From assembly GCF_034376665.1 (NCBI RefSeq), contig NZ_JAXMJI010000046.1:1-48298 (forward strand): a stretch of DNA of 48,298 bases. Reading direction: 5' to 3'. Source of the DNA: Allopontixanthobacter sp034376665. GTDB lineage: Bacteria > Pseudomonadota > Alphaproteobacteria > Sphingomonadales > Sphingomonadaceae. The translations under genes were made by a program, and so were the position numbers. Positions 26,057-33,807 of the stretch are shown in pieces (the first letter of the stretch is position 1; every line of letters begins with the position of its first letter). Below the pieces are notes generated by a model. That model did no database searches. It worked only from the letters and a program-made list of their open reading frames with translations, and was not told the origin of the DNA.

Positions 26057-27268
26057 ATGGCAACAGGAAAAATCACGAAAAAATCGATAGATGCGCTCGA
26101 GCCGAGCAGCTCGAGCCAGCTCCTTTGGGATACGGACCTCAAAGGATTCGGTGCGAAAATCACTCCAGCCGGCTCGATATCCTATGTGCTGCAGTTCCGA
26201 ATGGGCGGCCGTGAAGCTCGAACAAGACGCTATACTATCGGGGCGCACGGGTCGCCGTGGACACCGACGACAGCGAGAGTGGAGGCGGAGCGCCTTCAGT
26301 TACTAGTTGCGCAAGGTATCGACCCTGTAGACGATGATAAGCAGAGGCGCCGCGAAGCCGTCGATCTCGCATTCGACAACTATGCGTCGCATTTCGCTCG
26401 GTCCTGCAAGGGTGTTGGCTGGGCGAGGCTCGTTGAACGCGTCATCCGGCTTTACCTTGAACCGGTTATCGGAAAAAAGCCGCTTCCCCGAATTTCGAGG
26501 CCGGACATCGTAGCCGTCCTGGACAATATGCCCGAGCAGCAGGTTGCCAATCGCCGGAATGTCTTTGCGGTGATGCGGCGCCTGTTCCGATGGGCCGTCA
26601 GTCGAGGCGATATCGAGCGCAGCCCTATGGAAGGAATGGAAGCGCCGCCGCCGGTAAGGCCGCGGGATCGTTGGCTGCGGGACGAGGAACTGCGACACAT
26701 CTGGGAGGCAGCTCCCGATTGCTGTCGATGCTTCGGTCCAATTGTCCGTTTGCTCATCGCAACAGGGCAACGCCGCGAAGAAGTTTCAGGAATACATTGG
26801 CAGGAGGTTGATCGGAAAGACCGGTTTTGGACGCTGCCAGGTTCACGAACAAAGAATAATGAACCAAACGCGATCCCGCTGAACGAACTTGCCGTTGCCG
26901 AGCTTGACCGACAGGCGGGCGGCGCGAACTGGCCGAAGAAAGGACGCGTTTTTGCAACGTCAAGCGGGGCAGGCTTTACCGGATACGCCAAGGGCAAGAA
27001 GAAACTGGACGGTCTAATAGAGGAAAGGCTTGGTGAGCCATTGCTACCTTGGCGCCTGCACGATCTTCGGCGCACGCTTGCGACCAACTTCCAGCGCCTC
27101 GGCGTTCGCTTCGAGGTTACAGAGGCAGTCCTGAACCATGTCAGTGGTTCACGAGCAGGTGTTGCAGGAATCTACCAACGTCACGACTGGAAAAACGAGA
27201 AGAGAGAAGCGCTCAACGATTGGAATGAGCATCTGGTCAATATCCTGAATGGCTCCGAACAGGCTTGA
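26057..27268 (+). CDS. Tyrosine integrase of a genomic island (P4-like)
   Basis: A 403-residue site-specific recombinase. The N-terminal arm-binding domain (KSIDALEPSSSSQLLWDTDLKGFGAKI split by linker, YVLQFRMGGREARTRRYTIG) is that of P4-type island integrases. The core-binding domain lies at about residues 100-190. The catalytic part shows Arg in ATGQRREEVSG, the HxxR box LHDLRRTLATNF, His in LNHVSGSRAG and the nucleophile Tyr in VAGIYQRH. All catalytic residues are present. The ATG at 26057 follows TTTAGG. It sits directly behind trmB and marks the left end of the accessory region. Base composition is lower in GC than its left neighbours. Confidence 0.93.
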   Translation: MATGKITKKSIDALEPSSSSQLLWDTDLKGFGAKITPAGSISYVLQFRMGGREARTRRYTIGAHGSPWTPTTARVEAERLQLLVAQGIDPVDDDKQRRREAVDLAFDNYASHFARSCKGVGWARLVERVIRLYLEPVIGKKPLPRISRPDIVAVLDNMPEQQVANRRNVFAVMRRLFRWAVSRGDIERSPMEGMEAPPPVRPRDRWLRDEELRHIWEAAPDCCRCFGPIVRLLIATGQRREEVSGIHWQEVDRKDRFWTLPGSRTKNNEPNAIPLNELAVAELDRQAGGANWPKKGRVFATSSGAGFTGYAKGKKKLDGLIEERLGEPLLPWRLHDLRRTLATNFQRLGVRFEVTEAVLNHVSGSRAGVAGIYQRHDWKNEKREALNDWNEHLVNILNGSEQA

Positions 27269-27301
27269 AGCATACGCTTCCGGAGCGATGGCTTGCGCAT
27301 C

Positions 27302-27907
27302 TCAGGCCGATCCTTGTTCTGCGAGCATCGCAATCAGCCGCGAGACGTTCGCCATGCATTGGTCATGATAGCGCCTTAGAGCTTGGACGCGCTTCGATGG
27401 AGTTGCCCAAGCATTGCTCTCCAGCTCCGCGAGCGCCTCCAGAGCGTTTGGCAGGACGTCGGGCTCTAGACTTCTAACGATGTGCAATCGGTCGCTAATC
27501 AGGTCGACGGTCTGCCTTAGAAACCTGTTTTCCGAACCCAATGCAAAAATCGAAAAAACATCGCCAACGCGGTCAGCGTACGTGTCGATCGGTCCAGTTA
27601 GATCATCTTCGTCGATTTTCTGCGGTACTGGATCGACTACGCTTTCCAGGAGAAGAGCATTTACTGCCAGCATGTCTCGCAACGACTGTTCGGTCAGGAG
27701 CGTGACCCGGTACCCCTCGCCTGGAGTCAGATCGACAAGACCTTCGCCGACAAGTTGGTTGAGGCTGTCTCGCACAGGCGTCATGCTGACACCGAACTCG
27801 TCTGCCAATCGCATCGCTTCGAGCTTCTGGCCTATCGGCCAGGTGCCTTCCATCAATGCCCTTTTCAGACGGCGATAGGTCGGCTCCAAGACGTGTGCAG
27901 GGCTCAT
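27302..27907 (-). CDS. GntR-family transcriptional regulator
   Basis: A 201-residue regulator. The N-terminal winged helix has YRRLKRALMEGTWPIGQKLE and LADEFGVSMTPVRDSLNQLVGEGLVDLTPGEGYRV, the classic GntR DNA-binding pattern. The C-terminal half is a helical FCD-like ligand domain, somewhat short. Its start overlaps the stop of the dioxygenase gene by four bases (ATGA, 27904-27907), so it is the third member of the luxI operon. It may respond to an acyl or CoA-type metabolite and control the operon, which would be an unusual addition to an AHL-synthase cluster. It ends convergently about 30 bp from the integrase. Confidence 0.88.
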   Translation of the reverse strand: MSPAHVLEPTYRRLKRALMEGTWPIGQKLEAMRLADEFGVSMTPVRDSLNQLVGEGLVDLTPGEGYRVTLLTEQSLRDMLAVNALLLESVVDPVPQKIDEDDLTGPIDTYADRVGDVFSIFALGSENRFLRQTVDLISDRLHIVRSLEPDVLPNALEALAELESNAWATPSKRVQALRRYHDQCMANVSRLIAMLAEQGSA

Positions 27908-28770
27908 TTCTTAGGGCGACGAGCTTCCGCAAATTCACGGACGGCCGCCAGCTGGTCGGGCCGAAGCGCATCGGTAGCCTGCGGATAATCGGCTACATGG
28001 TTGCGAAGCAGAATAGATGGACACTGACCTTCGTAGTTCCCGAGATTGGGTCGGTGCTGCGCATAGCCTGCCAATTCGGCAAGTTCGGGTGGAAAACTTC
28101 GCGCGATTTCTGGCGGATAGGCCAGCCAGAGATTTTCGTAAGGCTTGAGCCAACCAAGACTGTAGCCGATCACAACGCCGCGGCGCACGCCCTCGGTCAA
28201 GTTTGGTCCAGCGCCATGTACAGTCGATCCGAGAAAGCAGATCGCATCACCTGGGCTGCTTTCCGCGACAACCGCATCGCCGAGCTGATCGAGACTTTCG
28301 ACAGGACTCTTATGAGTTCCTGGATATATGCGGGTAGCACCGTTGGATGAGGTGAAATCGGTCAGCGGCCAGATGACGTTGAGCAGATATTCGTGTTCGC
28401 CTTTGGCACCAGCCCACATGTCGTGATCGCAATGGGGAAACTGTTCGATCTCGCCTGGGTGAATGGCGATTGCCTGGGCAACATTGAGCTGAATTCGGTC
28501 GCACGCCTTGCCGAGGATTTCTCGGGCCAGCGAAAGGATCAGAGGTTGTAGGACAAGGTCGCAGGCCCACGGTGAGCGGCGCAGCAGACTACCGAATCGC
28601 TTGGTACGAAACCCGTAGAAATCGCCTTGACCCAAAGGGGCTTCGGCAAAATCCTGCTCAAGATCTGCATCGAGCGCGGCGATGCTGCTCTCAGGGAGCA
28701 GGTCCGGAATGATGCAATAGCCATCCGTCTGCAGCCGTTCGAGCCAATGTTTAGGGTTGAGATCTCTCAC
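27904..28770 (-). CDS. Phytanoyl-CoA dioxygenase (PhyH)-family oxygenase
   Basis: A 288-residue Fe(II)/2-oxoglutarate-dependent dioxygenase of the PhyH family. The likely metal ligands are His and Asp of the HxD motif in FPHCDHDMW, and the distal His in GSTVHGAGPN. An Arg in GVRRGVVIGYSLGW could bind 2-oxoglutarate. The likely start is GTG at 28768-28770, whose last two bases lie in the luxI stop codon (GTGA). An upstream frame to 28857 runs inside luxI. PhyH-type genes follow luxI in a recurrent sphingomonad arrangement. Hydroxylation of an acyl chain, perhaps of the AHL or its precursor, is a reasonable but unproven role. Confidence 0.87.
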   Translation of the reverse strand: MRDLNPKHWLERLQTDGYCIIPDLLPESSIAALDADLEQDFAEAPLGQGDFYGFRTKRFGSLLRRSPWACDLVLQPLILSLAREILGKACDRIQLNVAQAIAIHPGEIEQFPHCDHDMWAGAKGEHEYLLNVIWPLTDFTSSNGATRIYPGTHKSPVESLDQLGDAVVAESSPGDAICFLGSTVHGAGPNLTEGVRRGVVIGYSLGWLKPYENLWLAYPPEIARSFPPELAELAGYAQHRPNLGNYEGQCPSILLRNHVADYPQATDALRPDQLAAVREFAEARRPKK

Positions 28771-29393
28771 GACACCAACTCCGGCGCCGCCTCGGCGACG
28801 CGGTAGGCGCCTTTTCGATAGATACCGCCACGAGCGAGATCGTCCGGCGTCTCGCAATCTATGTCGATCTGCAGAGCGACAAGGTCCTCGCCATCAATCC
28901 TGCAGCCGCTTCCAAGGGTGCGGCATTGCCAGTCAAAATTTTCGATTTGGCGGGACCAAGCTCTATTGGCGACGGCCGTATAGCCCGACAGGCCGCTCGC
29001 CAGTGCATGGTCGGCGAGCGCCGTCACAAGTTCGTCGCGCGCGGCGCGGCGATCAACCCGCGAGAGCGTGGGTTCAATGCAAAAACGGGTGATCTCGCGA
29101 AAGTCGATTTGTGAGGGCACCGGACCATCGCACAGAAAAGGAAATAGCTCTCCGAGAATGTGAGCACGGTCTGTCCGCAAAAGGCGCGCTGAAGCGCGAT
29201 GACGGCCTTCCCCGTCGGTCAGCACCAAATAGCTCGCATCAGGCGTATCGAACTGATCGATCTCGTACGTGCCATCTAAGACAGGAATATCCCATTTAAG
29301 AAGATCGACGAAGACCCGCTTGCGTGCCTCAAACATGGCGCGAAGCGCTGGATCGGAGGGGCAAGCCCGGAGCGGGAGTGGGGAGTTTTGCAT
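28767..29393 (-). CDS. LuxI-type acyl-homoserine-lactone synthase
   Basis: A 208-residue autoinducer synthase from the ATG at 29393 (MQNSPLPLRAC). All conserved LuxI residues are visible: Arg and Phe in ARKRVF, Trp in LLKWD, Glu, Asp and Asp in YEIDQFD, Arg in ASARLLR, Phe in GELFPF, and Glu and Arg in REITRFCIEP. It would make an N-acyl-homoserine lactone from SAM and an acylated carrier. The open frame reaches back to 29537, but the chosen start matches the family length before the MFEARKRVF block. The gene heads a luxI-phyH-gntR operon with overlapping stop/start codons. No luxR is adjacent; one lies 17 kb away at 46782-47534. Confidence 0.93.
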   Translation of the reverse strand: MQNSPLPLRACPSDPALRAMFEARKRVFVDLLKWDIPVLDGTYEIDQFDTPDASYLVLTDGEGRHRASARLLRTDRAHILGELFPFLCDGPVPSQIDFREITRFCIEPTLSRVDRRAARDELVTALADHALASGLSGYTAVANRAWSRQIENFDWQCRTLGSGCRIDGEDLVALQIDIDCETPDDLARGGIYRKGAYRVAEAAPELVS

Positions 29394-29400
29394 GGCGACT

Positions 29401-29422
29401 ACCTGACAATTCGAAGACAGGT
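29401..29422 (-). promoter_or_regulatory. lux-box-like operator overlapping the luxI leader
   Basis: On the minus strand ACCTGTC (29416-29422) and GTCAGGT (29401-29407) form an interrupted inverted repeat with an 8-bp spacer. It is close to the lux-box consensus CTG-N10-CAG. It ends only 7 bp before the luxI ATG, covering the ribosome-binding region. That is unusual, since activator sites usually lie near -42 of the transcript start. The position would suit repression or a very short leader. Confidence 0.6.
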
Positions 29423-29762
29423 CGCCTTTCACCAGATCGTGTCGATTGCAGACATACCAAGAACTGGGGATGCCGAACTTAGAAGGCCCAAAATGTAAGC
29501 ACCACGGTAAAAGGTTGCCCTGGTCATGCCCGCCCAATAATCGAAGCAGCCTTCGTTAATTGATGGGAAAATCGGCTCGGTCTAGCGGACAGGCGGACAC
29601 TGTAGATGCACACCCTAAGGGGCCGTTGTTAAACCGGCTGTGGGCGGTCTGGTTTAAGAAGGGCGAACCCCAAAAGCCACCATTCAGCTAGCGACCCAAT
29701 AGCAGATATTCACGCGAACTGTCCTGATGTCCGCTGTACGCCCAGAAAACAGGCAACAATCC
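29423..29762. other. Non-coding stretch between luxI and the PIG-L remnant
   Basis: No convincing gene is seen. A spaced dyad TTAAACC (29629-29635) / GGTTTAA (29651-29657) with 15 bp between the arms is the only structured element found. It could be an operator. The stretch has the mixed composition of a decayed accessory region. Confidence 0.35.
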
Positions 29763-30584
29763 TTAGAATACTTTAACGTGATAATGTTCTTTGTCGTATA
29801 TGCGGTGAATTATGAAGGGCGGGAATCCATAAGTTTTTTGCACATAGTCTTTTTGTGATGCGTGAATGTCCCATCCTCTTATTTTGGCCCAACCTTCGCC
29901 GGGCATGGAATGCGTCGGAGCGGGTTGGTTCTCAACCACCTTCATTCCAATTTCGCCGCCGAAGCGCTACATCATGGAACGTGCTGCCAAAATATAGGCT
30001 ATGCTTTTAGGTGCGGTTGTTGGATCAATTGCTCTTAGCCTACGGACAGCCTCGGTTGCGGCGCGTCCGGCAGTTTTATGATCTGAATGATCGGAAAAGC
30101 CGCTTTCCGGCCAAAACGTAACAATCAAATCAGGTTTCCAAATTAACATCTGCTTTTCAAGCCGAGCAACATATTCCTCGAAGTCGGCATCGGCCAAACC
30201 GCCATCCGGATAGTCCCAAACCAACTGCTCTTTAACGCCCAACGCATAGCCATTTTTTAGAAGCTCTGCGTGACGGATGATCCCGAGTTCTTCAACTCTG
30301 CTAATTTGCGGCAGCGGCGTACCTGCTTCACCCTTAGTAGCGGTAATCATCCTTGTTACCGCTCCGTCTGTCTCTCGCGCGCGAATCAAAAGGCCAGTAA
30401 CGAGCTGTTCGTCGTCGGGATGCGCAAAAATGGCGAGCACTGATTTTGCTCCGGTCTCTTCTGCAATGGATGACACCAATTTTGCTTCCGGCTCCTCGAA
30501 TTGGGAATCAAACCAGAATAGCCCTGCGAGGAGCCCGACCAGCAAGACGACGATTGCTCCGACAACTATCCGCTTTTTTGACAT
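29763..30584 (-). pseudogene. PIG-L-family deacetylase interrupted by an in-frame amber codon
   Basis: From the ATG at 30584 a frame of 205 codons encodes an N-terminal membrane anchor (IVVGAIVVLLVGLLAGLFWF). It continues with a PIG-L/LmbE deacetylase domain: AHPDDEQLVTG zinc motif, ATKGEAGTPL, and a later FSDHSDHKTAG ligand region. The frame stops at TAG (29967-29969). The same frame then continues for a further 67 codons (RFGGEIGMKVVE to EHYHVKVF) before TAA at 29763. The total of about 272 residues fits the family, so a single base change probably created the amber stop. It is therefore a recently disrupted gene, or a truncated but still catalytic protein. The surrounding DNA is poorer in GC than the core. 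Confidence 0.7.
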
Positions 30585-30799
30585 GGCTTACCCTTGCTCC
30601 CGGATTGCCGCTGCAAACCTGCCACTGGCCGGGGCTCGTGTCTAATTGCTTCTAACTACTTGCTGATATTCTGATCGTCCGCTTTCCATCTGTGGACGCC
30701 CCTAAGGATGCAAGCGTTTTTTTGAGAGATTTGGCACGTAGTCGGATGCTGCCATCTGTCCGGCCTCCTGGTGCAGCTTTTTGTGCTGCGGGCCCGTAT

Positions 30800-31460
30800 G
30801 GGAGTCGCTGACAGAGTAATCTGCCCCAGTTGTGACAATTGAATATTCCCCACTTCATTTGGCTTCATGCTGTCCGGGGCGCGCCCCGGACAGCATGAAA
30901 ATGGAAAAATTGGGGCAAGTATCTCCTGCAAGGAGGTGCGGCCGCGATGAAGAAATTTGGGGAATTGATTATGATTCTGGACTTATACCGCCAGGGACTG
31001 AAGATCTCAGCGATCGCCCGCCAACTGGGGATCGACCGCAAGACCGTGCGAAAGTACCTCGCCAAGGATGTCGGCATTCCGGTTTACGGGCCGCGACAAC
31101 CGCGAAAGCGGTTGATCGATGGGCATGTTGAATATCTGCAGCAGCGCCTTGATGCCTATCCTGGCCTTACTGCGCAGCGCCTGATGCGCGAGATCACCGA
31201 GCGTGGTTATGAAGGTGGGTACGGCACGGTGCGTGATGTTGTACGAGAGCTGCGGCCGCCGGGCGGCGGGCGCGCCTTTGTGGTGCGCTTCGAGACGCCG
31301 CCTGGCCATCAGGGGCAGGTTGATTTTGCCCAGTTCCAGGTGCGCTTCAGCGACATGCCGGACAAGGTCCAGATCGTGTGGCTGTTCTCGATGGTGCTGG
31401 GCTTCTCGCGGCTGATCTGGGCCCGCTTTGCCTACCGCCAGACACTGCAGACGGTCCAAT
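30800..31460 (+). mobile_element. Truncated IS21-type insertion sequence
   Basis: The left part of an IS21-like element is present. A terminal region begins around 30800-30810 (GGAGTCGCTGACAG, then GCCCCAGTTGTGACAATTG), typical of IS21 relatives in which related blocks recur inside the end. The 5' part of istA follows. The element breaks off near 31456-31460 inside istA. The rest of istA, all of istB and the right end are missing. The left limit is approximate. Confidence 0.65.
30864..30899. repeat. Perfect 36-bp palindrome upstream of istA
   Basis: An uninterrupted perfect palindrome: TTCATGCTGTCCGGGGCG (30864-30881) is followed directly by its exact reverse complement (30882-30899). The flanks continue imperfectly: CCCCA at 30848-30852 on the left faces TGGGG on the right. 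It could be a transcription block protecting istA from outside promoters, or the scar of two IS ends joined head to head. Confidence 0.85.
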
Positions 31461-31510
31461 CATGGCTCGAAATTGTAAGATTTCGTCGAATGAGTTGTCG
31501 CAGAGACTGA
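30947..31510 (+). pseudogene. IstA transposase fragment, IS21 family
   Basis: The frame starts with ATG at 30947 (a strong AAGGAGG lies 12 bp before it). It encodes the N-terminal helix-turn-helix (GLKISAIARQLGIDRKTVRKYL) and the beginning of the DDE domain (GHQGQVDFAQFQVRF, with the first catalytic Asp). It continues to FAYRQTLQTVQ near 31460. After that point the residues (SWLEIVRFRRMSCRRD) no longer resemble IstA. IstA is normally about 500 residues; here fewer than 175 are genuine. It is not functional. Confidence 0.85.
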
Positions 31511-31757
31511 TTTTCTCCACTGCTTGCTATGCATGCCATCATCAAAACCGTGCGAGGCAAGTCATAATGGTTGGCTGTACGCTATTGGGCCGGAAGCGAA
31601 AGGGCAGCATTTCAGTCGGGTATTTCGATTAGTGGATGATCCGATGACCATTTGTCCAATGTAGATATATTGATCGCCTACAACCCAATTTTATGCTGCG
31701 CATGCGAACAAACTTGTTTATAGGTACGGCTCAATCTCCCCTTTTCCGGAGTCGCCC

Positions 31758-32339
31758 TTGCGCATTGTCGTCATCGATGAAAATCCCGTTCGCGCGGCGA
31801 TAATCGAAGACGGGCTTGCCGAAGTTGGGGAGCGTGATGTCTTTGTCATATCCGAACGCATGGGCATGGCGAAAGCAATCGAGACAATCGCCCCGGACGT
31901 AGTCCTGATAGATCTAGGCAATCCTTCACGCGATGTTCTGGAGGAGTATTTTGCGGTCAGTCGAACAGTCTCGCGGCCAATCGCTATGTTCGTAGATCGG
32001 TCCGACGACGAAACCTTAACCGCGGCCATCGATGCAGGAGTTTCGGCCTATATTGTCGACGGATTGTCGCAGCGGCGAATCAAGCCAATTCTGGATCTGG
32101 CGGTCCGGCGCTTTCAGGCATTTTCACGATTGCAGACAGAACTCAAGGAAGCCCGCGACGCGCTGACCGAACGGAATGTGATCGACCAAGCCAAGAAAAT
32201 ACTGATCCAGAAGCGCGGATTGAGCGAGCCGGAAGCCCATAAATTGCTGCGCGATCATGCGATGAACAGCAACCGCCGGATGGCCGAAATAGCGGAAGCG
32301 ATAGTCACCGCCGAACAATTATTGGGAGACGGGCTATGA
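31758..32339 (+). CDS. nasT: ANTAR-domain transcription antiterminator NasT
   Basis: A 193-residue response-regulator-like RNA-binding protein. The receiver domain starts RIVVIDENPVRAAI and keeps the Asp in VVLIDLGNPSRDVL. The C-terminal ANTAR domain has RNVIDQAKKILIQKRGLSE and NSNRRMAEIAEAIVTAEQLL. NasT binds paired hexaloop hairpins in nas leader RNA and prevents termination, unless held by nitrate-free NasS. The start is a TTG at 31758 because no better codon precedes RIVVID. It overlaps nasS by four bases. A leader with a matching hairpin and terminator lies 1.3 kb downstream, before nrtA. Confidence 0.92.
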   Translation: MRIVVIDENPVRAAIIEDGLAEVGERDVFVISERMGMAKAIETIAPDVVLIDLGNPSRDVLEEYFAVSRTVSRPIAMFVDRSDDETLTAAIDAGVSAYIVDGLSQRRIKPILDLAVRRFQAFSRLQTELKEARDALTERNVIDQAKKILIQKRGLSEPEAHKLLRDHAMNSNRRMAEIAEAIVTAEQLLGDGL

Positions 32340-33553
32340 GTTTGGATCAGCTAAACATCGGCTTCCTGCCACTGGTTGACGCAGCCCTGCCCATTCTGGC
32401 GCAGGAACATGGTTTTGCCGAACAGGAAGGCTTGCATCTCAACTTCATTCGCGATGTGAGCTGGGCGTCGGTGCTCGACAGGCTGCTATATGGCCAGACC
32501 GATATGGCGCACATGCTTGCGCCGCTGGCTATCGCAGCGACTTTGGGCCGCGGCAGGCCTGCAAAGGCGGTGTCCGTACCCTTCGTGCTGGGCCTCAACG
32601 GGAATGCGATCACGGTGTCGCTCAAGCTGGCTGCGGCGTTGGCGGAACCCGGCCTGCTGGGCGAACCCTATAGCGTGGGGAAGCGGCTTAAAGATGAAAT
32701 TGCTCGCCGGGCTACGCTGGGCGAGCGCGTAAAATTTGGTGTGGTGCACCGCTATTCGAGCCATAATTACAAGCTGCGCTATTGGCTGTCGGAATGCGGT
32801 ATCGCTCCGGACAGTGACGTGGATATTGTGACTATTCCCCCACCCTTTGCCGCCGATGCCTTGGCCAGCTCCGAAGTGGATGCGATTTGTGTGGGCGAGC
32901 CGTGGAACAGCGTCGCTGTGGAGCGGGGTGTCGGTCAGATTGTTTTGGTAACCGCGCAAATCTGGCGACGAGGCGTAGAAAAAGTTTTGGCAATGCCGGC
33001 CGACAGGCTTGAGGGCAATCGCGATTTGGCCGAACGTATGGTGCGCGCACTACACCGGGCAGCAGAGCATTTTGTCGACCAAAGTAACTGGGACACCAAC
33101 GCAGCTCTGCTCGCCCGCAGCCAATATCTGGATGGTTCGCCCAAGCTGATCCTTCGCGCCATTTCCGATCAGCTTCTGCTCGCCAGTGGAACCGACCCGG
33201 TCCATGTTCCGGATTTCATGTTCCAGTACCGGGAAGCGGCCAATTTCCCATGGGTCAGTCAGGCAGCTTGGATTTATTCGCAAATGCTGCGCTGGGATCA
33301 TCTCGATTACAATGCCGCAGACCAGACCCGGGCGGAGCAGGTCTTTCGCCCCGATGTGTATCGCAAAGCACTAACCGGGCTCAATACGCCGATCCCTGGC
33401 GCCAATGCCAAGGTGGAAGGCGGCGTCTCACAGTTGCTTGGCGCGGGCTCCTCGCAGGGACGCCTAATTCTTGGGGCGGACCCGTTTTTCGACCATCGGG
33501 TTTTCGATCCAACCCAATTAAAAAAATACCTTAGCGCGCTTCCCAACCCCTAG
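32336..33553 (+). CDS. nasS: Nitrate sensor NasS, NrtA-like and cytoplasmic
   Basis: A 405-residue protein of the NrtA/CmpA periplasmic-binding fold without any signal peptide: it begins directly with LDQLNIGFLPLVDAALPILAQE. This absence, and the ATGA overlap with nasT (32336-32339), identify the soluble sensor NasS rather than a transporter subunit. Shared family segments are DMAHMLAPLAIAATLGRG, LNGNAITVSL, RYSSHNYKLRYWLSECGI and CVGEPWNSVAVERGVG, which recur in NrtA at 33808. NasS binds nitrate or nitrite and then releases NasT, which reads through the leader terminator. Confidence 0.9.
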   Translation: MSLDQLNIGFLPLVDAALPILAQEHGFAEQEGLHLNFIRDVSWASVLDRLLYGQTDMAHMLAPLAIAATLGRGRPAKAVSVPFVLGLNGNAITVSLKLAAALAEPGLLGEPYSVGKRLKDEIARRATLGERVKFGVVHRYSSHNYKLRYWLSECGIAPDSDVDIVTIPPPFAADALASSEVDAICVGEPWNSVAVERGVGQIVLVTAQIWRRGVEKVLAMPADRLEGNRDLAERMVRALHRAAEHFVDQSNWDTNAALLARSQYLDGSPKLILRAISDQLLLASGTDPVHVPDFMFQYREAANFPWVSQAAWIYSQMLRWDHLDYNAADQTRAEQVFRPDVYRKALTGLNTPIPGANAKVEGGVSQLLGAGSSQGRLILGADPFFDHRVFDPTQLKKYLSALPNP

Positions 33554-33613
33554 TTTTGCTGCAGTGCAATATTTCTCTTGCCTTTGAATTTGCATTGATG
33601 TTACCCAATGGGC

Positions 33614-33634
33614 GTCAGGACTAGATATCCTGAC
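33614..33634 (+). promoter_or_regulatory. First leader hairpin upstream of nrtA
   Basis: A 7-bp perfect stem GTCAGGA / TCCTGAC (33614-33620 and 33628-33634) closes a CTAGATA loop. It lies 17 bp upstream of the hexaloop hairpin. ANTAR targets consist of two such hairpins, so this may be the first. However, its seven-base loop is not the canonical A1-G4 hexaloop. Confidence 0.45.
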
Positions 33635-33651
33635 ACAAATTTTTGCCGAGG

Positions 33652-33669
33652 CTGTCCAACGGGGGGCAG
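33652..33669 (+). promoter_or_regulatory. ANTAR-type hexaloop hairpin (NasT target)
   Basis: The stem CTGTCC / GGGCAG (33652-33657 and 33664-33669, one G-U pair) presents the six-base loop AACGGG, with A at position 1 and G at position 4. This is the conserved feature of RNA hairpins bound by ANTAR proteins. It lies 37 bp before the leader terminator and downstream of nasTS, exactly where NasT should act. Confidence 0.65.
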
Positions 33670-33706
33670 GTCCAAAGCAGATCGATCCAATCGAACAGGC
33701 AATGTC

Positions 33707-33752
33707 GCCGCCCAAGCAAGCGTAATCCGCTTCTGCTTGAGGCGGCTTTTTT
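33707..33752 (+). terminator. Leader attenuator/terminator before nrtA
   Basis: A long hairpin has these paired arms: GCCGCC-CAAGCA-AGCG on the left (33707-33722), and CGCT, TGCTTG and GGCGGC on the right (33728-33746, with small bulges). It is followed by TTTTTT (33747-33752). It lies 55 bp upstream of the nrtA start, with no gene between. It should block expression of the uptake and reductase genes unless NasT prevents termination. Confidence 0.8.
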
Positions 33753-33807
33753 GTGTTCTTTTTTGTCGGTCTTTCCGCATTCGCATTTGTTGAATTTCAA
33801 GGGGTCC

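Noticed and set aside
30652..30858. Minus-strand frame of 68 codons next to the IS left end
   Set aside because: The C-terminal part (RLRAKSLKKTLASLGAS) looks faintly protein-like and may be a remnant cut by the IS, but no family could be named and the start lies in the IS end.
31461..31757. Possible coding remnant between the IS21 fragment and nasT
   Set aside because: Only short frames without domain similarity; probably junction debris and the nasT promoter region.
33541..33610. Sigma-54 (-24/-12) promoter before the nrtA leader
   Set aside because: No sequence close to TGGCAC-N5-TTGCA with correct spacing was found, despite rpoN being in the window.
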